The notes below the pieces were generated by a model. The model did no database searches. It saw nothing but the letters and a program-made list of their open reading frames with translations, and was not told the DNA's origin. Position numbers and translations under genes: made by a program. Positions 1 through 11,487 of a stretch of 64,000 bases of DNA are shown here, piece by piece; position 1 is the stretch's first letter, and the number at the start of each line of letters is the position of its first letter. Source of the DNA: Myrica gale (taxonomy: Eukaryota > Streptophyta > Magnoliopsida > Fagales > Myricaceae). The stretch lies in the NCBI GenBank assembly GCA_963930655.1, contig OZ005609.1, positions 12,196,501-12,260,500 of the forward strand, in the 5' to 3' direction.

Positions 1-1895
1 AGTGTCTCGCTCTTGTTTCGAGAATAATTTGACATATCTTCAGCATAGCAATTGCAAAGCTAGTTTTCAAATGTCAGTGCGCTTTGAATCTTGGTCAATC
101 ATCTCTCTTCTCTGCCTTGGTAGCATTCTACAACATTCATTTACTTAATTCCTCTAAGGGAAGCGACCTGGGATTTTGTGCAGAGAAACACATTATATCT
201 CGTGCATTCAAGGAATTGATTTCAATTTCTGTAATCATTCAGCATTTTGGTAGCCTTGGTCCATCATTTTTGCCCTTTCTGCAAAATATGTAGTTTAACC
301 AGTACAGGTCCCAGCAAGAAGGGGAAAACAAAAATAACTTTTTTCATATGGTTTCCCGAATGAAAAATGAAATGCCTTCATACTTCACTAGAAAAATTGG
401 GAGAGAAGAAAAAAGAAAAAAGACAAAACAAATACTTTATGTGCATATTCCGAACAGTTAACAGCTAGGATAATTATTTATGGTTATTTTGGCAAATGAA
501 AGTTCTACAGGATCCATAAATAACTAGTTCCAGGTAAATTACATGAATTTTATAACTACTTGATATAGTTAATTCTTACTGCTATGGGTGAAACTGAGGT
601 TTTCATTTGTCAATAAGATAAACTGAGGGGTTGATGGATTTTGTCCACTTGTACAGATAACTAAGCAAAGATATGGACTTTTCGGTATTATTCACTTCAA
701 ATCTCCCCTTTTCAATTGGAAGTATTCATTTTTCAAAAAATTATTACATGTCAGCCTCAACACAGTCTCTAAACACGTCAAAGGGAGGAGATACTTTGTC
801 AAATCCAGAGAGGAAACAAGAAGCTAGTAAGAGAAAAGAGGCTCTTATAACCTGAACCAATAAATTCGTAACAGCCCCAGCCAGGAAGCATAGGACAACA
901 AGCAGATCATGACAGTTAATAGATTATCTGCCAGTCTTTCTCTCAGGCACTTCATACTTACCTTCCTCTCTAAACCCAATTATTCATTGGTAAGGCTTAG
1001 CCCCGAAACTATAACGTACCATTCTTTCATTGGCTTTCCATAGAAACACAGCAAGACACTGAAGATTACCAAGGGTGCCCTGCATCAACCTTCAGACTTC
1101 TACATCAATTATTTCCCTACACAACAAGAACAAATTGAGGATTCCTCCTATTCTCTTGAGTCTAAATTATGTTGACCAACAGGGTAGGGTTAGCTACCTA
1201 CCAAGTACTAACTACAGCTTCAACCAAAGCTTGCAAGTTGTCTCCTGCATCAGCCGTACTTGCAGCAATAAGGATCAATTTTGAAAAGGCCAGCATCAGT
1301 TTGCAAGTTGGTTATCTAACTCGACCCTTTAAGGAATTGTACTTCTCTTCATAAGGTCAATACCAAATAATGCATCCCATAACTAGTTCTGCTAATGATT
1401 ACAGATCTTTAAGGAGCATAACATTGGGTTCTATGCCATTGGTGGTCAAAGGAAATTAATAGCAGTAAGCGGTGCCTACTGAGTCAGACTAATTATGTGC
1501 TAGGAAGTGAAGAAGAGCTCCAGAGAATACATAATTCCTGTAAAACAAAAGAAGATATGAAAGGGGAAGACTTCTCTGTTTTTGTGTTACACACAGCTAC
1601 GCACAAGCAGTTAAACTAAAAGGCACAGAGTGACTTCTGATGAAAGAGAGAAAATATAGACGAAAAAGAGTTTTGAACCAACCATAAATCCACAAGAGGT
1701 TTTGAAATGACTGAAGTCAAGATCAGGGAAAAAAAATCAACCAATCTGTGCATGAAAAAGTATGAGACAATCTGTGTACCTTTCATTTATTTGAACTTTC
1801 AAACCCATCATGCAGATGTAGTGGACCTCTCACAATAGCCAGCTGATCTCTTTTTGCAGTTTCTAGCATTGATTATGCTGTTGTTGGAAGGTAAA
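1..1895. other. No gene recognised; 3' flank of the PPR gene
   Basis: AT-rich sequence with only short open frames (60-69 codons) that show no recognisable domain. The part near 1700-1895 is probably 3' untranslated sequence of the minus-strand PPR gene that ends at 1896. I see no inverted terminal repeat, tRNA or transposase motif here. Confidence 0.5.
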
Positions 1896-4065
1896 TTATG
1901 ATGGAAATGCATCCAGAGGAACTCCATAACCACGCTTCAACATCAATCCCAATATCTGCTCCACCTTATATCTTTGACCACACGTGCAGTAAGCCTTGTA
2001 CAGTATCCAAAATGTCTTCTTTGTGCGATCAAGTTTAAAATTCTCCATCTCATTTAAGACACACTCCATTTCCTGCAGGCGCCTCTGTGATGCATACATA
2101 ACCATCTTACAGTGATATAGGGACCGACAGATTCTCCAGCCAGCAGATTCTGCACGCCTGACAAAGTCAGCAAGCCTGTCCACTGCATTGCACCGAAAAT
2201 AACTTGCAATAATGGACCGCATCACACCTGCAGTGGTTACAGAGGTTTTGTGCTCAAATGCCTTATTAATTGAGTTCTCCATCTCCTCCAACCAATCCTC
2301 TTGAGCAAAAACCCTGATCAACAATACATTCAACCATGGCTTGTAATCCTCCTCTGGAATAAGCTTCATTAATGCCTCAATCTTTCCAACTCTATCCCTC
2401 ACAGAACTCCTACAATATGCACATATCATGGTTCTGATCAATGGAACTTTCTCGGCATTCACTTGATCCTTTACCAATTCATAAATTTCCTCCATCCTCT
2501 CTAAATTACCTGAATGTGCATAACCCCGGAGCATTAGCAAGTAGGTGTTGATGTCTGGCTTAACAGGGCCGATATTCATTTTCTGATAAGCTTTTTCCAT
2601 ACTATCCCACATCCAAGCCGTAACATATCCAGCAATTAAGTTGTTGTATGTGCTTATATTAGGCGAGAGTTTTAAATCACTTATCTCTTGGAAAGTTGCC
2701 TCCATGTGATCAACTAGCATCAAGCGACCAAAAACAGAAATAAGAATGTTGTATGTTACAACAGTAGGACTCAAAACTGCTTCCCTCTTCATTTCCCGAA
2801 ATAATGACTGGCATTTATCAGCAAGACCATTGAACATGTAAGCACCCATCAGTGCATTATAAGTAGATGTTGTCCTGATTCGCTTGTTTGTAGCCTCTGT
2901 AAACATCTCAACCGCAAGATCAACATTCTTAATTCTACCAGCAACTGTAATACCCTTAACATACTCCTCAGAAGTCATAGGAATGCCACAATCTGCCTGT
3001 TTTCTCCTCCAACTCAAAACCTGAATGTCAACAAGAAAATGCGTAGTCAAGATACATTAGCCAAGATATGTTAAAGGGAATAATCCAAGTGTTCCCAACA
3101 ATTTACAAATCGATACGCATGACATAATTGTTAGACATTTTAACATAGAAAGGGATGGTAGGACGCCCCATGGAAACCAAAGTAGTCCGTTCGGTCTAAG
3201 AGCTCAATGCAAACCGTGAGCACCTACTGGCATACACCGGGAACCAATGCCTTTGTTGTGCTTATATTTCACACCATTTGATACCCTTGATAAGTATTGC
3301 ATAATCAATATCACCACAAGACATAATATAAATTAAATCAGCTCAAACATTAAAGTTCCAACATGCCATATTACCCTCTTCTTTCTGAAAAATAGCCCGT
3401 ACACATTTCTTTACCCTATGCAAATCTATACACGCTAACACAAGAGCGATGCCATTTTCCCCAATTTAAAAGAAAAAAAGGATCTCAAAGACTCCATAAG
3501 TACACGCCACACATATATTTGTCAAGAAAAAACAAGGGTCAACAAGTAAAACAGCTAGTAAGCCACATAGATTCCAACAAAACGAATTCTATTAGATATC
3601 AGCAAAATGAAAAAAACCAGTTTATCACATAACACCCAGGTGCCTATGTGAGAAAAACACCTCAAAGGCTAAATGAGGCAAGGAACCCAGCTGCTTGAAG
3701 AGCTCAACACAAGCGGACCCATCTGGATAACTCCGAAACAACGAGTCCCCCTTATCCTCCAAAACCGTAACAATCTTATCAGTGTCGTCGAGAATCTGTA
3801 CCAATTCCTCCCTTAACTGCGTCACCTTGTTTCTCAGATCCTCTCTGGAATCAGATGCGGAGAGCTTGTCCGAGAACAAGCCAATGATGTCAAGGAAGGT
3901 GGGGTTGGAGGTTTGGGTTTGGGCATTGAGGTCGCGGGTGATGAACCGGTGATTCGAGGACTTTGTGAGGGTGAAGATGAAGGGCGATGAGTTAAGGATT
4001 TTGGGTCTTGCGAAGCAGCGCAGCTCCGCTCCGGCGGCATCCGAGATTTTCCAGACCCGCTTCAT
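1896..4065 (-). CDS. P-class pentatricopeptide repeat protein, two exons
   Basis: Organellar RNA-binding protein of the PPR family, resembling Arabidopsis At2g30780 as far as I recall it. Exon 1 is 4065-3661 and exon 2 is 3020-1896. The 640-bp intron begins GT at 3660 and ends AG at 3021, and the junction reads [12 protein letters not shown] in frame. The predicted protein is about 509 residues. The first roughly 45 residues are rich in Arg, Ser and Lys with few acids ([12 protein letters not shown]...), which fits a mitochondrial or plastid transit peptide. A short coiled-coil-like stretch follows ([19 protein letters not shown]). Degenerate 35-residue PPR units fill exon 2, for example [31 protein letters not shown] and [15 protein letters not shown]. 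No E or DYW editing domain follows, so this is P-class. The ATG at 4065 is the first one in frame. No frame lesions are visible, and the gene appears intact. Its RNA target cannot be read from the sequence. Confidence 0.88.
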
Positions 4066-4304
4066 TGTTTTGTGCAGGCGATTGTAACAGGCATTTTCTA
4101 GGGTTTAGAGATGGTTTAGAGAGAGAGATGGAGGCGACAGAGTGGCCGCAAAACCATTGGCGGAGGAAAGCAACCAAGGTTCTTTCTGGGCTTTGGGCGA
4201 AGTCCGCCCTGGTTTTGGGCTCAAAATAATGAGCTATACTGTTTGTTTGACTAATCAAAATTCTGTGCATACAATAGTACTGTTACATAGTAAGACCCAT
4301 CCTT

Positions 4305-4507
4305 CTTGTTTGGGATGGGCTAACCAAATTTTGGGGTTAAAATTTTAGTCTTAAAATTGGTGGAAAAAAGTAAAGAGAAATTATTTAAATAATTTTTTTT
4401 ATAATTTAGTATTTTGGAATTGATGAACAAGTGAAAAGTATTATAATTTCGTATAATTATTTTATTATAGCTAAAATTTTAGTGTGCCCAAAATTTTACA
4501 AACAAAG
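4305..4507. mobile_element. Degenerate Tourist-like MITE
   Basis: The ends carry the family signature: TGTTTGGGATGGGC and a GGTTAAAATTTTAG stretch on the left, TTAAAATTTTAGTGTGCCC and ACAAACA on the right. A middle part resembles the AAAAAGTGAAGAGAGA core of the better copy at 23775-23972. The element lies about 240 bp upstream of the PPR start codon, so it could sit in that promoter. Ends are approximate. Confidence 0.5.
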
Positions 4508-5335
4508 GTCATCGAGCTCTTTTAGGGCTTTGCTCTAGGTTTAGGATTCCTAGAGATTGGGTTTTAAAACCCAAATCATTGCTTTCCCGCCAATTGTGTT
4601 TTTCGCAAAAGTTCTGACGATGTAACGTTGCATGTCAAACGGTAAGTCCCCCTTCTCTGTAACCACGGCGGTGTAAACCTTCCATTTTGCCGAATGGTGT
4701 GAACTGTGAAGACCTTTCCCCCTGGCTACGAGTCTTAACTCATGCCATTTGGTTTCAACTTTGCAAAATGGGAAATCCCCTTACAACGTGGGCGCAATTT
4801 TCTGTTTGCTTTCCATTTGGGCTGGGCCTCTGTTTTAATATCTCCTATATAACGGGTTATATACATTGTTGATGGTTTTGTAACAATCAACAAATTGATA
4901 GGATTGGAATATAACTAGTGCGTTCAATAGAAGGACAAAAAGAAAACCGCCTCAACGAAATGGCCCATTTTATGTTGTATTTTAGAAAAACAAATAAAAC
5001 ATCCTTTGACCCTTAGAGTGACCGAACTAAACCATTGGGCTAATTATAATCACATGACACAAGGTAAATTAAGTTGATCCCAATAACAATAATGTCCTAA
5101 AATCTATTGTTCTTACAAAATAAATAAATAAATATGCAATACATAAATACTTAGGGTATTACCCTACACAAACATTCATGTAATTCTAACTCAACAGTCA
5201 CCTGCAAACAATAACATGACTAATGTTTTCTTTATGACTACCATTCCGTTCTTTGTTGTTACATGCATTACAAAAAACATTACCTGCTTGATTCTGGTCT
5301 GTCATCTGTTGGCCTATATTTTGTCGACTATAGTA
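4508..5335. other. Unassigned intergenic DNA
   Basis: No coding signal is supported. The right part, from about 5100, may belong to the 3' end of the neighbouring Harbinger relic, but its terminal inverted repeat was not found. Confidence 0.4.
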
Positions 5336-5339
5336 TCTC

Positions 5340-6640
5340 AGAGTGCCGACACCTCTCTAGCTACACTAGGAGTGATGTCCAACTCATTTAGGTTATGCCT
5401 AAATCGTCGTGTATCATTCAAGACCAAGTCCTCAACTCCATGTGCTCGAAAAATGGAGTCAGTGTGCTGGTGTGTACGGCAAACATCGTGAAGTGTACAA
5501 CACGCAGTGACAACACATGGTTACTTTGTGGGAGGATACCTCGACATTCTTTTTAGTAAGGGGAACCGATCATTTAGAGCTTCAAACGACCTCTCAATCA
5601 TGTTCCTAAGTGAAGAGTGGTTGTAGTTGAACAACTCTTTCTTTTCTCTTGGTCTACCAGACCTCCCCCTAAATCACTCAAGATGGTATATTTCTTCCTA
5701 CTGGGGTAACAAAAATACTCCATAAGCGGAAAACCGAAATCCACTAAATAATAATGCCTTACAATGTAATACAATATAAATGACACCGACTGTTAGTGTT
5801 AACCCACATTTATGTATCGTGCATTGCATGCAAATGTCATTTCTCACCTTTGGGTGGTATAGGAACTTGTTTTACTATCTTGTTATTACATCATAAAAGA
5901 CACGTGAGTCATGTGTCGATCCCTCTCATCACGTGTATACGAAAGTAAACATCATGTTGAAGTTACATACCGCCACGACATTTTGAGTGATCTCGGACTT
6001 TCGATTTCTATGTGCATTTAACGCCCCCTTTCGGGCCCAAGCACCCCATCAATTGTACCAACCCATTTCTGCAAACCCTTATTTTGTTATAAGGTTATTT
6101 GAGCTTACCAATTTACAAACAACAATATGAAATGCAACAACTCTGCAAGTATTTACCTCAAACCATGGATAATATTTTGGGTTATTCTCCACATGCAAAT
6201 GAACTGTGACCAATTTTTGGGGGGCCAATAGAGTCTTCCCCAATCTACACAATGCTCTCATTACACGCTTAAAGTGTCAGGATATCGTCTCCAGCGAATG
6301 CTGAAATCGATCTGCAATATGTCGTATCCCGCATGACCCAACTATAATGTATAAAAATATCGCCAATGCCTTGTCCGCTCTCACACCCTTTGAATCTTCC
6401 ATTAACCCTATGCTCTTTAAAACGAAACACCCCGTAACAATTTTTTTCATTAGGTCCAGTGACAATCTCATTGATATGCGTGTGACCTAGAAGAATTGAG
6501 GTTAGGTGGACTCGTCAAATATATAAAACGAAAATTGTCGTACCACACATCATCCTCCAAGGACATTGGGTGCAATGAGATTTCAAATAGGGAAGCCATT
6601 ATTATGTTATTGGCCGCCACCATTATTTTGTTCATTTCCC
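5340..6640 (-). pseudogene. PIF/Harbinger (HARBI1-like DDE) transposase relic
   Basis: Minus-strand translations in several frames follow the plant PIF/Harbinger transposase order. The N-terminal segment at 6471-6277 reads ...KALAIFLYIIVG... RHIADRFQHSLETIS. Next comes NNPKYYPWFE, ending at 6157. A likely 88-bp intron follows (GT at 6156, AG at 6069), then KWVGTIDGVLG with the first catalytic Asp. Further down come RNRKSEITQNVVAVCNF, STHDSRVF with the second Asp, the YLVDFGFPLMEYF block, and HSSLRNMIERSFEALNDRFP with the catalytic Glu near 5595. The tail reaches about 5340. Several frameshifts and stops separate the blocks (for example after the first Asp motif), so it cannot encode transposase. 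The flanking 6641-7029 probably belongs to the same element. Terminal repeats were not located. Confidence 0.85.
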
Positions 6641-7479
6641 TACAATGTCAGATACGTACCACATAACATGCCCGAAATTTTGTTCCCCCAACACAACATG
6701 TTATAATATAACAAGCCTGACCTACAAATGTCAAAGCATAAAGTGGACAGTTACTTACCAAAATTCTACCTATGCACAATAAAAAAAGTATGTGGCCTTA
6801 ATACTGAATCTATTTAGAACTTGTATTCCCCTACTATGTTGGAGACTTATCCTAACGTATGCACTACAATTTGAATTACCATTATCATTTCGTTGGAAAT
6901 TGTTGGCCAAAACGCCTTTATTAAAAAATGTAACTATATAATGTGCATCTACCTTGTCTGTTATATGGAACGAATTTCTCATTTCTTTGAACTTACTATT
7001 GGAAATCACATTAACCAGTACTCGCATTGTTTTGTGTCACGTCCCGTGCTCATACTTACCCCCTAGGCTCACCCATAGTAATGGTATATGCACACAGGAG
7101 GAGATTATGGAACGTATGTCGCTATGAGTCTTAGTCGATTTATCATGAAACTTAGCGGAAAGCGTATAATAAAATTGTAATGGAAAAAATTAGAAAAGAC
7201 TTACGGTAAAAACTTTATGTTTTTGAAAAAGACATTGAGTTAATAAATCCGAATTGGTTGAAAGTGTTAGTTTAGGCTTTTGAGTAGAAATAAGAACCTT
7301 GAGATAAAAGATGAGGAAAGTGTCACAAAGGAGATTGAAAACCTGAAATAATAAGGACAATTTTAATAGTTCAAGTTACATCCTCCAGTGACTACATAAA
7401 ATGCTACAAAGATTTAGAAACTTCTTGACACACATGAACAAACTCTGGAGAAAACATTCTAACAAGCCTAAGAGGGGTA

Positions 7480-7830
7480 TTAAACCTCCTCGTCCGAGTC
7501 TGATGTAAGATCGATAAGCTCAGACCTCGGAATGACACTACTATTTCCCGTCGGCGGGGAAGGAACGTAATCGAGCCTCAGCCACTCAAGCGGTACATCT
7601 GGTAAACCAAAATCCTCAAATCGAGGTAACGGAGATGATAGGGATAGCGGAGATAGTGGGGGTACAGGGAATGGTAGGGATACAAGGGATGGGGGTAGGG
7701 CCTCCCTAAATAACCAGTAGGCCTAATGCTCCACTGACACTCCAAGAGAGTCTGAAACCCATGTCCGGATCTTGAGCACAAGAACATAAGGATGGAAATC
7801 ATAGGTCAACTCTTCCTCGAATAGCTTCAT
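7480..7830 (-). pseudogene. LTR-embedded small ORF, copy 1, with SIM-like tail
   Basis: From an ATG at 7830 the minus strand gives a 117-codon frame broken by one internal TAG (after GVSVEH). Blocks shared with the copy in the second LTR are DFHPYVLVLKIRTWVSDS near the start, PLPRFEDFGLPDV in the middle, and the acidic end LIDLTSDSDEE. A proline- and leucine-rich spacer expands the middle in this copy. The tail resembles a SUMO-interacting motif (hydrophobic-Asp-Leu-Thr followed by acids). Nucleotides have diverged more than the peptide blocks, which suggests past selection on protein. I do not recognise the family. An AG lies immediately before the ATG, consistent with a spliced second exon. 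Confidence 0.5.
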
Positions 7831-7880
7831 TCTTCAATACCCAAGTCGCCAAATATTGCAAAAACAACATAAGAGAAAAG

Positions 7881-7905
7881 GGTGAGTCTTATTGACTCAA
7901 TAAGG
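7881..7905. promoter_or_regulatory. 25-nt block conserved between both LTRs (TGACTCA core)
   Basis: The plus strand reads GGTGAGTCTTATTGACTCAA then TAAGG. The counterpart at 18001-18025 differs at only two or three positions, although flanking DNA is much less alike. It holds a short inverted repeat (GAGTC...GACTC) and the bZIP-type core TGACTCA. On the coding (minus) strand it sits about 50-70 nt upstream of the small ORF, before a pyrimidine-rich stretch, so it may include the splice branch region or bind protein. Confidence 0.5.
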
Positions 7906-9656
7906 TGGGGGCGGGGAAAACATGATCAAACAAAGAAAGTGCATATAATTCACTTTAGCCTGATGTAGAACTAACTTCCAGGATAATAAGAGGGTTCCTC
8001 ACTTTCGTTTTCCCTCTTATGAATGCAACCACATATCCAAGCATTAAAGTACATATGTAACAATGCACATTAATTTGATATGAATTTGAAAGAAGCATAA
8101 ACAACATAACATCTTCAAAGAATAATCATTAACAATTGAAACAACCACGATAATAACTAGAAGATCTCAGACCATTAAACTCCAATGAAGGTCTATTGGG
8201 CATTCTTAGACAATACTGGACCTACTCCCAAAGTATTAGTGGACATGGTGTTCTTTTAGGGGTATTGGACCTAACATCCATTTAGGCTCCTACACGGGCT
8301 TTGTGATTCGAGCCTTTATTCTAACTCGGATTGAGCTCAAATTTGGGCTCCCCCATCAATTTTTTGTGCTCTATCCAACCATGTAATCATTTTCTCATTT
8401 TGGACCCCTTTTTCCCTAACAAATTAGGCAAAATGTTGAATATGCCCTCAGAGACCTCCAAGGGTATTTTTGACTTTTTCCTTCATCATTTTGGGCTGAA
8501 ATTTTTACAGAGATCCTAATATTAGATAAGGATGCTATATGTAAATTTTTATGCAAAAATGCAATGTGAAGCTTAGGGTCGATTTGGACAGCGTTTAAGT
8601 TTGACTAAAAACCCTAGCTAAGTGTTTAAGCATTTTATCAATCATTGCATTTAGAAACTTTAGGCCAATGATACATCTAATCTACCAATATATATGAACT
8701 TACAAAGCACATAACATGTGGATATTTCAAGAAACTTAAGAAGCAAACAAAGATTATTTGCAACATCATCAAGGAACATGCATAATGCATATTTTTCATG
8801 ATTTCAACTTTCCTAACATCTTCCTTGAGCCCATGCTCCTTTCTTTGGCCCCATTTGGCCTTCTCTTGATCAGGGATACTTCCAGGCCTCTTAGCCATCA
8901 TCATTCTCAACAATGCTCAACATTTCATATCACATATGCATAGCATTGTATCACAAATCCATGAAGTGCAACATGCAACACCATGAGCCATTCTTCTAGA
9001 CCAAACCGTGGCCTATAAGACTCCAAGCTTAGGCTTATCACTACTGTCATAGCTCATAAAACATGTCAAGAACTCTTTTGAACAATCAAATCATCTCAGC
9101 AAGCAATCTTATACACATGCTTCAAGAAATATTCATTAAACCTTAACATGCAAGGTATCTAGTTTAGGTTTCACTTCATGGAACCTATGAACCTTTCTTT
9201 TTGCAAAACCTTGAAACCAACATAACCCTAACATGTTCATCATTGAATCACGGCTCTATGAACACAAATATGTATGATCAATCAACACAAGAGAACATGT
9301 TATCCATCCTCAACAAAACACAAGAACCTAAACCCTTACCTTGGTGATCTCGGGGCTCTTGGTATTCTCCTATTAACATAAGATCTATTGGTTAATGACA
9401 CTGAACTAGGGGCTAAGAAGAAGTGGAAATGATGATGAAGAAATAGAAAATAGGAGGTGCAAGGGAGTGTTCAAGAACTTGGCCGAAACCCCTTTGCCAA
9501 CTTACCTTGGCGCGAAAATTTTCACATTCCTTCTCTTCTTCTTCTCTTCTATGTCTCCTTCCTCTCCCTCTTGGCCGAATGCTCTCAGCACTCACTCCTC
9601 TCTCTTAAACTCAAATGGTCGACTGTTGGTGTGAGAAATGCATGGCAAGGGTTGGC

Positions 9657-9663
9657 TTTTATA
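9657..9663 (-). promoter_or_regulatory. TATA box of LTR copy 1
   Basis: TATAAAA within GGCTATAAAAGCCAAC on the minus strand. The string TATAAAAGCCAAC recurs at the equivalent place in the second LTR (20536-20530). A start site would be expected near 9630. A consensus donor (AG|GTAAGT, exon end 9506) lies about 125 nt further on. Confidence 0.65.
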
Positions 9664-10493
9664 GCCAACCTTGCCATCATTAGGTCAAGGTGTGGCTGCC
9701 ACAAACAAGCCCCTTGATTGGGTGGCTTGGGCGGCATAAGGGTTGGAGGAGCCAAATGGCACACTCCCATTCCCTAGGTGATGATTAAAGATACTTACAC
9801 AAGCTAAATTCACTTCAAAATCACATCAATTGTGATTGCAAGCAAGCATGGCCGGTTGGTCCAAATTTGCATCTCACTATTCATGCAACAAAGGCCAATA
9901 ACATGGGATAAGGGAAAAGGACAAAGAGAACAAGACAAAAACAAAGATTTCCTTGTGTGTGCCGTGTGACCTAGGGAGGAGAGAGAGAGTGGGACCAATA
10001 TGACTTCAAAGTAGACTTAGGTTAACAAAATAATTATCTAAGTTACAAAGTTAATTAATGCATATGTTAGAAAAAGGAAATAGGTAATTAGTCAAGTAAT
10101 TAACCGAGATTAGTGATAGAATAATCAAGATTTACACTAGGTAAAAATTTTAGATGTAAACAAGAGAACGAAAAGGGAAAGAGATTAAGCATACCGAAAT
10201 TCATTAGGGCAATTAGAACCAAAATAAATCATGTGTCAAGAAATCAAATCTAATAATTAAAAGATGTTAAATATGAGCTATTGAAGTATAATTAGGAAAA
10301 ATATTACGTGTTTAGATCAAGCAATAGGAATACTAAGGTTTTAACACGAGAATGAAAGAATTTTGAACGCATAGAAGCCGATAAAAATAGAGACGATCAC
10401 GATCAAAATTATTAATTGACTAAATGCGAGAAATTAAGGAAATTAAGGAAATTAGAGAAATCGAGAAATTTAGGGAAGGGGTGTCACATTTTG

Positions 10494-11088
10494 TCTATCC
10501 CTCAACAAAGAAGCTTTACAATCCAATTAAAACTAATGCCAGCTAAAATGAATCATCATATTTTAACCAATGCAACAACATGATAACATTCAAATTACTT
10601 TATTTTACCCTATGAGTTGGTCTGTACCTTTACCTGATGATGTCCAAGGGAAACAGATTCAACTAACAACTGTATTAGATGGTTTCTGTGGACCAGACCC
10701 TCTTGGTGAATCACGAACGACTGATGACCTATATAGTGATATGGGCAGTTCAGGGGAGAATGTAACAAGGGTGATACTCTCTATTTCTCTATGCTCTTGA
10801 AGTAGCCTAGAAAATCTATCAAGGGTCTTCATGTGGGTCTTTTGTCAATGCCAAGTTTTGTACCCTGGATGTCAACAACTTTGACTAAAACAGTTCTTCA
10901 TATCTTGGGAACATGCAGTTCTTCCTTTCGATTGGGTATTTTCTGGCTACAATAAAGTAGCTATCAGCCCCACTGAGTGAGGGTCCCACTGCCCTATCTC
11001 ATTGCTTTTCTTTTTCCTTTCCGTTTGTCATCAATTTTATTCCCTTTTGGAATTACGCTTTTGTCCTCATAATTTGCTTTATAATTTG
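10494..11088. other. Unassigned; continuation of DNA split by solo LTR 1
   Basis: This resumes the sequence interrupted at 7034. It holds a 76-codon plus-strand frame (10570-10800) with no recognisable domain. No confident gene. Confidence 0.4.
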
Positions 11089-11487
11089 GGTTAATTAAAC
11101 TTTGCACATACGTGGTTTGAAGGTCTTGACATTTTGCACCATCCGATCAATTTATTCGTTACTTTGAACGAAAAAGTCAACCACGTCTAGAACATGTAGG
11201 TGCAAAATGTATCAAAAATAGAAGAACGGGGTGCAAAGTGTCAGACCCCCAAACCACGTGGGTGTAAAGTGTAATTAACCCTTTTTGAATATCGAGGCGA
11301 AATGGGCAAATGAAACATATGCAGAACACGTGATTGACTGTTCCGTTTGAAAAACCGGATAAATAAACGGCGGAGTTGCAAATCGAAGTAAGCTCAAACC
11401 ACATGGTTGAAATGTCTCAAAATTAAAAGAATGAGGTGTAAAGTGTCGGACCCCCAATCCACGTGATTTGGAAAGTGTAAATAACCC
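11089..11487. repeat. MITE cluster with three copies of a ~54-bp terminal motif
   Basis: A terminal motif beginning GGGTTAATTA-ACTTT and running through CACGTGGTTTG to CACTTTGCACC occurs forward at 11089-11142 and reversed at 11228-11280 and 11432-11487. The first two make a 190-bp foldback element, and the third closes a larger inverted structure. The style (TIR including a TTTACACCCACGTGG-like string) matches non-autonomous Mutator-type elements. No 9-bp target duplication was established. Confidence 0.6.

Larger units (their letters stand above)
7035..10488 (-). mobile_element. Solo LTR, copy 1 (3454 bp), TSD TTTTG
   Basis: On the plus strand the element runs from TGTCACGTCCC to GGGGTGTCACA. 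It is flanked by identical 5-bp duplications TTTTG at 7030-7034 and 10489-10493. TG...CA ends, a 5-bp duplication and no gag or pol between the ends identify a solo LTR left by recombination. It interrupts the flank of the Harbinger relic. A perfect TATA box on the minus strand (9663-9657) sets the orientation. Downstream on that strand come an AG|GTAAGT splice donor (exon end 9506) and a small ORF (7830-7480). It is related to the LTR at 17132-20842 in its starts, TATA block, 25-nt block near 7881 and ORF, but the two are strongly diverged. Superfamily is probably Ty3-gypsy, judged only from LTR length and end sequences. Confidence 0.85.

Noticed and set aside
4008..4348. Plus-strand frames opposite the PPR start region
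   Set aside because: Shadows of exon 1 and the 5' flank of the minus-strand PPR gene; no domain.
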